DNA of 64,000 bases from Aquaspirillum sp. LM1. Lineage in GTDB: Bacteria > Pseudomonadota > Gammaproteobacteria > Burkholderiales > Aquaspirillaceae. A program made the position numbers and the translations under genes. Shown in pieces: positions 9,902 to 17,521 of the stretch; the stretch's first letter is position 1; each line of letters begins with the position of its first letter. Under the pieces are notes generated by a model that was not told where the DNA came from, searched no databases, and saw nothing but the letters and a program-made list of their open reading frames with translations. The DNA lies in the NCBI RefSeq assembly GCF_002002905.1, contig NZ_CP019509.1, positions 2,785,001 through 2,849,000 of the forward strand, written 5' to 3'.

Positions 9902-11671
9902 ATGAATACACCTTCCGAACTGAACGCCGTGGCCTGGGAAATCGCCCAGACCCTGATCAAAGGCTTTAACAAGCACTATCGACTGTTCCGCGAATGCTCG
10001 CGCAATGCCAAGGATTATTTTGACGAGGGCAACTGGATGGCCATGCAGGGTGCCATCACCGAGCGGATCCAGTTTTACACCGAACGGGTGATGGAAACCG
10101 TCGAACAGCTGCAATGCCGCTTTCATGCTGACGTACTGGAAGACAGCACCTGGCAACAGGTCAAGCTGTACTTTATCGGCATGCTGATGAATCACAAGCA
10201 GCCAGAGCTGGCCGAAACGTTTTTTAATTCGGTGTTCTGTCGCATCCTGCACCGCGATTATTTCAACAGCGACTTCATTTTTACCCGGCCAGTGATTTCC
10301 ACTGACTATATCGACTCCGATCCGCCGGTTTACCGCAGCTACTATCCGGGCCAGAACGGCCTGCGCCAGACACTGGAGCAGATTGTGGCCGATTTTGGCT
10401 GGAAACGTCCGTTTGCCCACCTTCGGCGCGATATCGTCAAGGTGCTGCGCGCCGTGCGCGAGCACCAGGGCGGGCGCTGGCCCACCCCGGATGTGAACTA
10501 CCAGATTCAGGTGCTGTATTCCGGCTTTTACCGCAACAAGTCGGCCTACATCATGGGCAAGGTGATCAACGGCAACCAGAGCTATCCGTTTGCCATCTGC
10601 GTGATGCACAACGACGACGGCCTGCTGGAACTCGACACCGTGCTGCTGGAGCCGTGGCGCATTGGTGTGCTGTTCTCGTTCAGCCGGGCGTATTTTCTGG
10701 TGGAAATGGAAGTACCGTCCGGCTATGTGCAGTTTTTGCGCAGCATGCTGCCGTGGAAAACCAAGGCGGAAATCTACACCATGCTCGGCCTGCAAAAGCA
10801 GGGCAAGAACACCTTCTACCGCGATTTCATGCACCACCTGCAGCACTCCAACGACGATTTCATCATCGCCCCCGGCATTCGCGGCCTGGTGATGCTGGTG
10901 TTCACCCTGCCGTCCTACCCGTTTGTGTTCAAGCTGATCAAGGACGTGTTTGGCAGCTCGAAAGACGTCGACCGCCCGACGGTGAAGGCAAAATACCTGC
11001 TGGTGAAACGTCACGACCGGGTGGGGCGCATGGCCGACACGCTGGAATACTCCAATGTGGCCTTTCCGAAAAAACGCTTTACCGAAGAGCTGCTGCACGA
11101 ACTGCGCACCCTGGCCCCCTCGTTGCTGGAAGAAACCAGCGACAGCCTGATCATTAAGCACTTGTACATCGAGCGGCGGATGAAACCGCTGAACATGTAC
11201 CTGGACAACGCCACACCAGAGCAAAAAGAGCACGCGGTGCGCGAATACGGCGATGCGATCAAAGACCTGGCCCAGGCCAATATTTTCTCCGGTGACCTGC
11301 TGTTCAAGAACTTTGGCGTGACCCGTTATGGCCGGGTGATTTTCTACGACTATGACGAAATCGAATACATGACCGACTGTAATTTCCGCGATATTCCGGA
11401 AGCGCCGTCGCCCGAGTACGAGATGGCGTCGGAACCGTGGTACCCGGTGGCCAAGAACGATATCTTCCCGGAAGAATTCGCCTCTTTCCTGCTGGGTGAC
11501 CCGATGGTGCGCAAGCTGTTCCTGCAACACCACCGCGACCTGCTGTCGCCCAAATACTGGCGCACCCAGCAGGACAATATCCGCGCCGGCAAGATGGACA
11601 ACTTCTACCCTTATCCACAGGAACTGCGGCTGAGCAAGCGCTATCCTGACCGCAAAGCCCCCTGCACCTGA
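9902..11671 (+). CDS. aceK: Isocitrate dehydrogenase kinase/phosphatase
   Basis: 589 residues, full length. AceK phosphorylates and dephosphorylates Icd, controlling flux between the TCA cycle and the glyoxylate bypass. Typical segments are RECSRNAKDYFDEGNW at the N-terminus, the kinase-like core with KYLLVKRHDRVGRMADTLE, and VIFYDYDEIEYMTDCNFR in the catalytic metal-binding part. The start is ATG 9902 (MNTPSELNAVAWE). In enterobacteria aceK is in aceBAK; here it sits close to its target gene icd instead, and no aceA or aceB is in the window. Confidence 0.96.
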   Translation: MNTPSELNAVAWEIAQTLIKGFNKHYRLFRECSRNAKDYFDEGNWMAMQGAITERIQFYTERVMETVEQLQCRFHADVLEDSTWQQVKLYFIGMLMNHKQPELAETFFNSVFCRILHRDYFNSDFIFTRPVISTDYIDSDPPVYRSYYPGQNGLRQTLEQIVADFGWKRPFAHLRRDIVKVLRAVREHQGGRWPTPDVNYQIQVLYSGFYRNKSAYIMGKVINGNQSYPFAICVMHNDDGLLELDTVLLEPWRIGVLFSFSRAYFLVEMEVPSGYVQFLRSMLPWKTKAEIYTMLGLQKQGKNTFYRDFMHHLQHSNDDFIIAPGIRGLVMLVFTLPSYPFVFKLIKDVFGSSKDVDRPTVKAKYLLVKRHDRVGRMADTLEYSNVAFPKKRFTEELLHELRTLAPSLLEETSDSLIIKHLYIERRMKPLNMYLDNATPEQKEHAVREYGDAIKDLAQANIFSGDLLFKNFGVTRYGRVIFYDYDEIEYMTDCNFRDIPEAPSPEYEMASEPWYPVAKNDIFPEEFASFLLGDPMVRKLFLQHHRDLLSPKYWRTQQDNIRAGKMDNFYPYPQELRLSKRYPDRKAPCT

Positions 11672-11721
11672 ACGGCGCACATGGAGGTAAACTGACGGTT
11701 TTATCCTGTTACACCGCCGCC

Positions 11722-12207
11722 ATGAGCCAGAAACCTCCGATGACCCAGGCCATCCGCCAGCTGCGCAGCCAGCAGGTGGCCTGGACCGACCATCTGTATA
11801 CCTACGAAGAAAAGGGCGGCACCCGTGTCTCTGCCCGTGAACTGGGCGTGGAAGAACACGCGGTGATCAAGACGCTGATCATGCACGACGAGCACAAGCA
11901 CCCGCTGGTGGTGCTGATGCACGGCGACTGCGAAGTGTCCACCAAAAATCTGGCGCGTCATCTGGGGGTGAAAAGCATCGAGCCGTGCCCACCAGCGATT
12001 GCCGACAAGCACTCAGGCTATCAGGTGGGCGGCACCAGCCCATTTGGCACACGCCAGCGCATGCCGGTGTATATGGAAGCCAGCATTGCCGAGCTGCCGC
12101 GCATTTATCTGAATGGCGGCAAGCGTGGCTATCTGATCGGGCTGGACCCGGCGGAGGTGGTGCGGGTGCTGGCCCCCACCCTGGTGAATGTGGCAGTGGC
12201 CGGCTAA
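11722..12207 (+). CDS. ybaK: Cys-tRNA(Pro) deacylase, YbaK/EbsC family
   Basis: 161 residues. The YbaK fold is recognisable by SARELGVEEHAVIKTLIM, then CEVSTKNLARHLGVKSIEPC, and GYQVGGTSPFGTR near the middle. The enzyme clears cysteine mischarged on tRNA-Pro by ProRS. ATG 11722 gives the best family fit; ATG 11740 is a second choice. It is convergent with nifM; the hairpin at 12276-12295 followed by T-rich sequence may terminate it. Confidence 0.92.
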   Translation: MSQKPPMTQAIRQLRSQQVAWTDHLYTYEEKGGTRVSARELGVEEHAVIKTLIMHDEHKHPLVVLMHGDCEVSTKNLARHLGVKSIEPCPPAIADKHSGYQVGGTSPFGTRQRMPVYMEASIAELPRIYLNGGKRGYLIGLDPAEVVRVLAPTLVNVAVAG

Positions 12208-12220
12208 AGACGCGCGGATT

Positions 12221-12320
12221 GATTCAGAAAAATCGTGCTTGCCAAAAGCAAAACCCAATAAAAGCAACAACCTGGATTCCCGCCTTCGCGGGAATGACGA
12301 TTTTTTCAGCGTATCCCTAA
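12221..12320. repeat. Dispersed ~100-bp repeat, copy A, with REP-like hairpin
   Basis: The block reads GATTCAGAAAAATC at its left, AGCAAAAC in the middle, then a perfect hairpin ATTCCCGC-CTTC-GCGGGAAT (12276-12295) followed by GACGATTTTTTC, and ends ATCCCTAA. A second diverged copy with the same parts in the same order is at 43047-43145. The hairpin plus T-run also makes a plausible plus-strand terminator for ybaK. Confidence 0.7.
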
Positions 12321-12381
12321 GGCGGCGGCAGACGCGCTGCGCCCGCCTTGGCAGGAAGCGCAGCGGCGAAAAAAGCCCGGC

Positions 12382-13218
12382 TTACGCCATCGACTTGGCG
12401 CTTTGCAGCCGCGCCAGCTGGCAGACAATCCAGGCTTTTTGCGCCGCTTCCCGGCGCTTGCCATTCAGGTGCTCGAGAATCCGCTCGCGGGTGTGGTTGA
12501 AGCTGACCGTTTCGCCGCGCTGAATCGCATCGCAACGCAGCACATGCAGGCCAATGGGCGATTCAATCGCGTCGGACACTTCGCGCACGTCCATGCCAAA
12601 CGCCGACGGTTCCAGTTCGGGAAACAACTGGCCGCGCTTGAGCGTGCCCAGCAGGCCGCCCTGCATGGCGGTGGGGCAGTGCGAATGGCGCAATGCCGCC
12701 TTGGCGAAGCTGTCTTCGTCTACCAGGGTTGGGCGCAAACGGTCGAACAGCGCCAGCGCCTTCACCTGTTCGCGGGCGTTGTTGAAGGTGAGCAGGATAT
12801 GGCGCAGGGTGCGGGTTTCCGGGCGACAGAAGGCGTCGGGATGGTCGCGGTAGTAGCGCTCGGCGTCGGCATCGCTGGCCAGTTCGGCCTGGCTGGCCAC
12901 TTGCTCCAGCAGGGTTTCCACCCGCAGGTCGCGCAGGATGGCCTCGCTCAGGCTGTCTTCGTTCAGGCCAATGCCGCCCAGTTCGGCGTCAAGCTCGTCC
13001 TGGGTGGGATAGCGGCTGCGCAGGGTGGCCAGCCGCTCATTCAGCGTGGCGTCCGGCACACTGACCTGGGCGGCTTCGCGGCTGGTGAGAATCGCCTGTT
13101 CCAGCTGCTGCTGGCGCAGGGCAATCTTGCCCAGCCGCTTGCGCTCGTCATCGTTCAGGGCGTGTGGGGCGCGCTGAAACAGCTCCCAGGCCAGTTTGAG
13201 TTCAAGGTAGGCTTGCAT
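12382..13218 (-). CDS. nifM: Nitrogen fixation protein NifM (parvulin-type peptidyl-prolyl isomerase)
   Basis: 278 residues. The N-terminal third is helical; residues about 130-225 form a parvulin (PPIC) domain, from RTLRHILLTF to SPIGLHVLRCDAI. NifM is needed for folding and activity of the nitrogenase Fe protein NifH in Azotobacter and Klebsiella, probably through a prolyl isomerisation. The start overlaps the end of nifZ by 17 bases. It is the last gene of the nifV-cysE-TPR-nifW-nifZ-nifM operon, the same order as in Azotobacter/Pseudomonas-type nif clusters. SurA-type isomerases are the alternative, but there is no signal peptide and the context decides. Confidence 0.9.
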   Translation of the reverse strand: MQAYLELKLAWELFQRAPHALNDDERKRLGKIALRQQQLEQAILTSREAAQVSVPDATLNERLATLRSRYPTQDELDAELGGIGLNEDSLSEAILRDLRVETLLEQVASQAELASDADAERYYRDHPDAFCRPETRTLRHILLTFNNAREQVKALALFDRLRPTLVDEDSFAKAALRHSHCPTAMQGGLLGTLKRGQLFPELEPSAFGMDVREVSDAIESPIGLHVLRCDAIQRGETVSFNHTRERILEHLNGKRREAAQKAWIVCQLARLQSAKSMA

Positions 13219-13699
13219 GGTTCACCTCTTCCACCGTCTCTTCTTCCGTGCCCTCCGCCGGGCCTAGCAGGGTTTCACCCACTTGGAACACCCGGCCCGG
13301 CAGCGCGTCAAAGTGCAGGTGGTAGGCCACGCCGCCAGGCGCATCGCGAATCACCCGCAGCACTTCGCCCACACTGCCCGCCGGAATCACCGCTTCGCCG
13401 CCCAGGGTCAGCGCCACGCTGGGCAGCACCTTGTCGCGGAACTCAAACCGCGACGGCGTCCATGGGTCGTCGATGTCGATCAGTTCTTCTTCACGACAGC
13501 CGACAATCCGGCCTTCTTCAAGAAAATGCACCGAATAGATGATCTGGTCCTGCAAGAAGGTGCCGACATCGACCACATGACCAATGGTCCCCCGGCGCAC
13601 CAGCGGTGCCCCCACCGGCAAGCCGGGGTAGGTGCCGTCGTTTTTGACGTTGCGCACCAGGCGCACGCCGTCGCCATACTCCCAGCGTGCGTTCATCAT
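13202..13699 (-). CDS. nifZ: Nitrogen fixation protein NifZ
   Basis: 165 residues. It has the NifZ-type barrel (YGDGVRLVRNVKNDGTYPG, RRGTIGHVVDVGTFLQDQ, IYSVHFLE), repeated once in the second half (GSVGEVLRVIRDA). NifZ acts in maturation of the P-cluster of the MoFe protein, with NifW. It overlaps nifW by ATGA at its start and nifM by 17 bases at its end, so the three are translationally coupled. Confidence 0.9.
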   Translation of the reverse strand: MMNARWEYGDGVRLVRNVKNDGTYPGLPVGAPLVRRGTIGHVVDVGTFLQDQIIYSVHFLEEGRIVGCREEELIDIDDPWTPSRFEFRDKVLPSVALTLGGEAVIPAGSVGEVLRVIRDAPGGVAYHLHFDALPGRVFQVGETLLGPAEGTEEETVEEVNHASLP

Positions 13700-14037
13700 G
13701 ATGTGAATACCCGATCCAGTGACACAAACGAGGTATGGCCGCCGTTGGGCAGGTTATGCTGCTGGAACACGCGGAACACTTTTTCGGTTTGCGCGTCGGA
13801 TTCGACAAAATCCAGGTAGGCGCGCTCCAGCCACAGGCGGTAAATGGCCCGCTGCGCCGATTCTTCCGGCGGCATATTGGCCGCATGGCGGGCGAGGTAG
13901 TCGTGAAAGCGCTGCAAAATATGCAGGCGATTCACTTGCACCACGGACGGGGTGTACGGCACGGCAAAATACTCGAGAAAATCTTCTGCACTGGAGAGTT
14001 CGTCGAGTGCTTCCAGCAACGTCAGGTCGGTATCCAT
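13696..14037 (-). CDS. nifW: Nitrogenase-stabilizing/protective protein NifW
   Basis: 113 residues, the usual NifW length. It begins MDTDLTLLEALDELSSAEDF and continues with FLEYFAVPYTPSVVQVNRLH, the hallmark of the family. NifW binds MoFe protein during maturation and is reported to protect against oxygen. The start was chosen at 14037 because GAGGAGATT lies just upstream. It belongs to the same operon, 11 bases after the TPR gene. Confidence 0.93.
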   Translation of the reverse strand: MDTDLTLLEALDELSSAEDFLEYFAVPYTPSVVQVNRLHILQRFHDYLARHAANMPPEESAQRAIYRLWLERAYLDFVESDAQTEKVFRVFQQHNLPNGGHTSFVSLDRVFTS

Positions 14038-14048
14038 GGGTAATCTCC

Positions 14049-14555
14049 TCAAGCGGCAGAAACGTCGGTAACAGGGTCAATCACGTCAAGCAGGTCGCTG
14101 GCACCCAGCTGATTGCGCTGGTCCAGGGCCACCAGCTTGCTCAGGCGGGCACGGGCATCATCAATATGGCCCAGGCGCAGCAGCACCACGCTGGCGGCCT
14201 TGATGGCGAGCAGGTAAAAACGCAGCAGGCCAAACGACTGGGCGGCGGCCACCGCCAGGCTGTGTTCATCCAGCCGTTGCCAGTCGCCAGCGATGCCCAG
14301 GCGCTGGCCGGCCAGGCTCATTGCCCGGTTGGCCACTTCCAGCGCATCGTTAAGCCGGTGCTGATAAAAATAATAGCGATACAAACCCACCAGCACGGTC
14401 AAATTGTCGGGGGCCAGCAAAAATGCCCGCAACAGCGCCAGTTCGGCTTCCGGCTGGCCGTAGCATTCGGCGGCGCGGTTCATCAGCTGTTCCACTTCGG
14501 GCGGCAGCGCCGTTTCGAAGTACAGCGAGCAATCGGTAAAATCAAGCAAGTCCAT
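14049..14555 (-). CDS. Small TPR-like protein embedded in the nif operon
   Basis: 168 residues, no signal peptide or membrane segment. The central part (ALLRAFLLAPDNLTVLVGLY, then RLNDALEVANRAMSL) looks like two or three degenerate tetratricopeptide helices, and a further helical pair follows near GHIDDARARLSKLVALDQRN. Such folds mediate protein contacts, so a chaperone or docking role in nitrogenase or Fe-S maturation is a reasonable inference, but nothing shows a specific function. It lies between cysE and nifW with gaps of 9 and 11 bases, so it is expressed with them. I do not recognise an established nif letter for it. Confidence 0.8.
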   Translation of the reverse strand: MDLLDFTDCSLYFETALPPEVEQLMNRAAECYGQPEAELALLRAFLLAPDNLTVLVGLYRYYFYQHRLNDALEVANRAMSLAGQRLGIAGDWQRLDEHSLAVAAAQSFGLLRFYLLAIKAASVVLLRLGHIDDARARLSKLVALDQRNQLGASDLLDVIDPVTDVSAA

Positions 14556-14564
14556 GGGGTGTTC

Positions 14565-15371
14565 TCACTGGGGCGGCGAGGCCTCGACGGCGTCACAGCA
14601 CAGCTCGCCGGCAGAACAGGTGCGACAGTGCGCGTCGCCGTCGGCGGGATTCAGGGGCTGGCCGCGCAGCTGGGCCAGTTCGAGTTCAAGCTGGTCGATG
14701 CGCTCCACCAGGCAGCTGATCGACCGTGCTACCGGGTCTGGTAGCAAATGATGGTCCAGGCGATGGTCCAGGCGATGGTCCAGGCCGTTTTCCTGCCGGC
14801 GACGGGTGACCACCCGACCGGGCACCCCCACCACGGTGGCGTCTTCCGGCACATCCTTGACCACCACCGAATTGGCCCCCACCCGCACTCTGGAGCCCAC
14901 CACAATCGGGCCGAGAATCTTGGCGCCCGCGCCCACCACCACGCCATCGGCCAGGGTGGGATGGCGCTTGCCCTGCTTCCACGAGGTGCCCCCCAGCGTC
15001 ACGCCGTGATAGAGCGTCACGTCATCACCCACCTCGGCGGTTTCGCCAATCACCACGCAGGCACCGTGGTCGATAAAGAAGCGCCGGCCAATCACGGCAC
15101 CAGGGTGAATATCCACATTGGTGAACAGCCGCACGGCAAAGCTGAGCAGCCGCGCCGGGTAGCGCCAGCCGCCGCGCCACAGCCGATGGGCCAGGCGGTG
15201 GCCCAGAATGGCGTGCACGCCGGGGTAAGTGGTCAGCACCTCAAAACGGGTGCGGGCGGCCGGGTCGCGCTGGAAGACACAATGCAGGTCTTCGCGCATC
15301 AGCTCACGCAGGCGCAGTGGCCGGGAAGCGGTATCGGTCATGGGGGATGTCAAGGTGCAGGCCTCAGGCAT
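14565..15371 (-). CDS. cysE: Serine O-acetyltransferase, nif-associated (CysE1/NifP type)
   Basis: 268 residues. A short helical N-terminus is followed by the left-handed beta-helix with the CysE active region [20 protein letters not shown] and [17 protein letters not shown], then NSVVVKDVP. It acetylates serine with acetyl-CoA to O-acetylserine, the precursor of cysteine. Copies inside nif operons are thought to raise cysteine supply for Fe-S cluster assembly. I chose ATG 15371 because AGGAG lies 9 bases upstream inside nifV; ATG 15341 is possible. The C-terminal tail has a threefold LDHR/LDHH repeat and a [11 protein letters not shown] cysteine-rich end, both unusual for CysE. Confidence 0.9.
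   Translation of the reverse strand: MPEACTLTSPMTDTASRPLRLRELMREDLHCVFQRDPAARTRFEVLTTYPGVHAILGHRLAHRLWRGGWRYPARLLSFAVRLFTNVDIHPGAVIGRRFFIDHGACVVIGETAEVGDDVTLYHGVTLGGTSWKQGKRHPTLADGVVVGAGAKILGPIVVGSRVRVGANSVVVKDVPEDATVVGVPGRVVTRRRQENGLDHRLDHRLDHHLLPDPVARSISCLVERIDQLELELAQLRGQPLNPADGDAHCRTCSAGELCCDAVEASPPQ
14750..14785. repeat. Three tandem 12-bp units inside cysE
   Basis: GATGGTCCAGGC occurs three times without interruption (14750-14761, 14762-14773, 14774-14785). It keeps the frame and encodes the [12 protein letters not shown] stretch of the tail, so slippage would change tail length in steps of four residues. Confidence 0.85.
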
Positions 15372-16509
15372 GGCGGGCAATCTCCTGGTCAGTCAGCAGA
15401 TTCATCAGTTCGCTGTCTTCCGGCGGACGCTTGTGCTGCACAACAAAGGTGCGCACCCGCGCCAGCAACTGGTCGGCCAGCGCCGTATCCAGATGCACCC
15501 CCAGCCGGGCGTACACCGTCATCACTGCACGCGGGCCAGAATGCTTGCCCAGCACGATGCGATGGCTGCGGCCCACTTCACTGGGGTCAAAGCCTTGGTA
15601 GTTGTCAGGATGTTTCAGCAGACCATCCACATGGATGCCGGCCTCATGGGTAAACACGCCCTGGCCCACCACGCTTTTTTGCCAGGACACGCTACGTCCG
15701 GATGCCGCCGCCACCTGCTGCGACAGCGCCGGAAAGTGTTTCAGGTCCACGCCGGTGTGGATGCCGTACAGCTTGGACAACCCCAGCACCACTTCCTCCA
15801 GCGGGGCATTGCCGGCGCGCTCGCCCAGGCCATTCACCGTGGTGTTGGCGTGGGTGGCACCGCCATGACAGGCGGCCAGGGTGTTGGCCGTGGCCAGGCC
15901 CATGTCGTCGTGGGCATGGATTTCAATTTCCAGGCCGCTGGCCGCACGCAGGGTGCGCATGCGATCCCAGGTGGTAAATGGCTCAAGAATGCCCAGGGTA
16001 TCGGCAAAGCGCAGCCGGCGTGCGCCCGCCCTGGCCGCCACTTCTGCCAGTTGGCAGAGGAAATCCTGATCTGCCCGCGAAGCGTCTTCACAGCCCACAC
16101 AGACATCCATACCCAGATCCGCCGCCCGCTGCAGGGTGCCCGGCAGCGCATTGAGCAGCCAGGCACGGTCTTGCCGCAGCTTGTAGGCCAGATGCTGATC
16201 AGATGCCGGGATCGACACATCAATCAGGTGGGCACCCAGGTCGGCGCAGGCGGCGATATCGCCAGGATGCATGCGGCTCCACACCATCAGCCGCGCCGGC
16301 AAGCCCAGTGCCGCCACCGCACGGATGCTGTCGCGCTCTTCCTGACCCATGGCCGGAATACCGATTTCCAGCTCGGGCACGCCAATCGCCACCAGTTGGC
16401 GGGCGATGTTCAGTTTTTCGGTCAGCGAAAACGCCACCCCGGCGGATTGCTCGCCGTCGCGCAGCGTCGTGTCGTTGATGACTACCGAGGGTTGCGGGTT
16501 CGGGTTCAT
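15364..16509 (-). CDS. nifV: Homocitrate synthase NifV
   Basis: 381 residues, the NifV length and clearly shorter than LeuA. The catalytic motifs are [17 protein letters not shown] (metal and substrate site) and [17 protein letters not shown], with [14 protein letters not shown]. It condenses acetyl-CoA and 2-oxoglutarate to homocitrate, the organic ligand of the FeMo cofactor. The ATG has AGGAG 6 bases upstream. It is the first gene of the operon and overlaps the start of cysE by 8 bases. Upstream are a sigma-54 promoter and a NifA-type site. An isopropylmalate or lysine-pathway enzyme is unlikely given the nif neighbours. Confidence 0.93.
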   Translation of the reverse strand: MNPNPQPSVVINDTTLRDGEQSAGVAFSLTEKLNIARQLVAIGVPELEIGIPAMGQEERDSIRAVAALGLPARLMVWSRMHPGDIAACADLGAHLIDVSIPASDQHLAYKLRQDRAWLLNALPGTLQRAADLGMDVCVGCEDASRADQDFLCQLAEVAARAGARRLRFADTLGILEPFTTWDRMRTLRAASGLEIEIHAHDDMGLATANTLAACHGGATHANTTVNGLGERAGNAPLEEVVLGLSKLYGIHTGVDLKHFPALSQQVAAASGRSVSWQKSVVGQGVFTHEAGIHVDGLLKHPDNYQGFDPSEVGRSHRIVLGKHSGPRAVMTVYARLGVHLDTALADQLLARVRTFVVQHKRPPEDSELMNLLTDQEIARHA

Positions 16510-16550
16510 GCCGGGCTCCTGTTGCCAAATGTGACGGTTTCCCTTGAACT

Positions 16551-16566
16551 AGCAAGTCCGGGGCCA
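16551..16566 (-). promoter_or_regulatory. Sigma-54 (-24/-12) promoter of the nifV operon
   Basis: The minus strand reads TGGCCCCGGACTTGCT. The -24 GG and -12 GC are exactly 10 bases apart, as required, and the match to TGGCAC-N5-TTGCW has one substitution. The predicted start near 16541 leaves a leader of about 30 bases with a good ribosome-binding site. Confidence 0.75.
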
Positions 16567-16627
16567 GTTGGGAAAATAAGTTAAATAGCTGATTTGCAAT
16601 AGATATTTCGAATACGCCCAGGGAGAT

Positions 16628-16643
16628 TGTCAGGAAGCCGACA
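16628..16643. promoter_or_regulatory. NifA upstream activator site
   Basis: TGT (16628-16630), ten bases, ACA (16641-16643): a perfect TGT-N10-ACA. Its centre is about 95 bases before the predicted start, in the usual range for a NifA enhancer site. A match this short can occur by chance, but position and the promoter beside it support it. Confidence 0.7.
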
Positions 16644-16847
16644 GGCAGAATGGCCCAAGGCGGGCAGTGGCAGACACGACAGCCACGGTTTGGGCTGGCA
16701 TCATCACGCTGGCCAGCCGGCCAGAATCAGGGCCGTGACACACCGACCAGCAGCAGAGACATGCAGATGACACACACAATCAGACACACCCGGCCTGGTG
16801 GCTACCGACGAACGGCAGGTGCAGGCACGCATGGCGCGGTCAATTTT

Positions 16848-16870
16848 AAGTTGCATTTAAAATGTATGTT
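16848..16870. promoter_or_regulatory. NsrR-like operator upstream of the nsrR gene
   Basis: An 11-1-11 imperfect inverted repeat: AAGTTGCATTT, A, AAATGTATGTT. This is the NsrR half-site pattern (AAGATGCATTT type). It is followed by TATTATC, as is the site ahead of hmp, so the gene is probably autoregulated. Confidence 0.7.
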
Positions 16871-16909
16871 TATTATCATCCAGCGCATTCCCGGTCCGGA
16901 GACGCAACC

Positions 16910-17389
16910 ATGCAACTGACCCGCTTTGCCGAACTCGGCCTGCGTGTATTGATGTACCTGACCGAATCCGGGCGCGAGCAGCCGGTGACCATCCAGGAAA
17001 TTGCCCGCCAGTTTGACGTGCCGCATAACCATCTGGTCAAGGTGGTGCATAAGCTGGGCAAGCTGGGCTGGGTGCATACCCTGCGTGGCCGTCATGGCGG
17101 CCTGCGCCTGGCCTTGCCTGCCGGACACATGCCCATTGGCGACATTGTGCGTGGCATGGAAGGCGATGCCCCGCTGGTCAACTGTGAACAACCGCATTGC
17201 ACCCTGGCGGGCCGCTGCCTGCTGGAAGGCGTGCTCAATCAGGCGGTGGAGCAGTTTTACCAAAGCCTGAACCACAGCACACTGGCCGATGTATGCCAGC
17301 GTGGCACCGCCCAGGCGATTGCCTGGATGCACCAGGATTACCTGAGCCAGCGCCAGGACACACCGCCGGATACCACGCCCCAGCCGTAG
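16910..17389 (+). CDS. nsrR: Rrf2-family nitric oxide-sensing repressor NsrR
   Basis: 159 residues. The N-terminal winged helix (MQLTRFAELGLRVLMYL, FDVPHNHLVKVVHKL) is that of NsrR, and the three cluster-ligand cysteines are at 92, 97 and 103 (NCEQPHC...GRC), almost the same positions as in E. coli NsrR. The protein binds an Fe-S cluster; nitrosylation by NO releases it from DNA. I chose ATG 16910 over an upstream in-frame ATG at 16862, which lies inside the operator. The hmp gene follows with its own NsrR-like operator. IscR, the related regulator, has a different cysteine spacing. Confidence 0.92.
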   Translation: MQLTRFAELGLRVLMYLTESGREQPVTIQEIARQFDVPHNHLVKVVHKLGKLGWVHTLRGRHGGLRLALPAGHMPIGDIVRGMEGDAPLVNCEQPHCTLAGRCLLEGVLNQAVEQFYQSLNHSTLADVCQRGTAQAIAWMHQDYLSQRQDTPPDTTPQP

Positions 17390-17467
17390 GACGCCCGGCC
17401 ACGCATCACCTCTTCCCGCTGATGGCGGGTGCACAGGCCGTGGTTGACGGCCTGTTTGCTGGCATTA

Positions 17468-17490
17468 AACATGTATTTAAAATACATTTA
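17468..17490. promoter_or_regulatory. NsrR-like operator upstream of hmp
   Basis: AACATGTATTT, A, AAATACATTTA: an 11-1-11 inverted repeat followed by TTATC. It shares the core and right flank with the site at 16848-16870. It lies 31 bases before the hmp start, so binding would block the promoter. Confidence 0.75.
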
Positions 17491-17521
17491 TTATCCCCCC
17501 ATCCCTTCAGGAGACTGAAAC

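Noticed and set aside
9881-11680. Minus-strand open frame of 599 codons opposite aceK
   Set aside because: Antisense shadow of aceK; His/Val/Gln-rich composition typical of reverse frames.
14750-14785. CRISPR-like repeat in the nif region
   Set aside because: The three 12-bp units are directly adjacent without spacers and are in the cysE coding frame. No CRISPR array was seen anywhere in the window.
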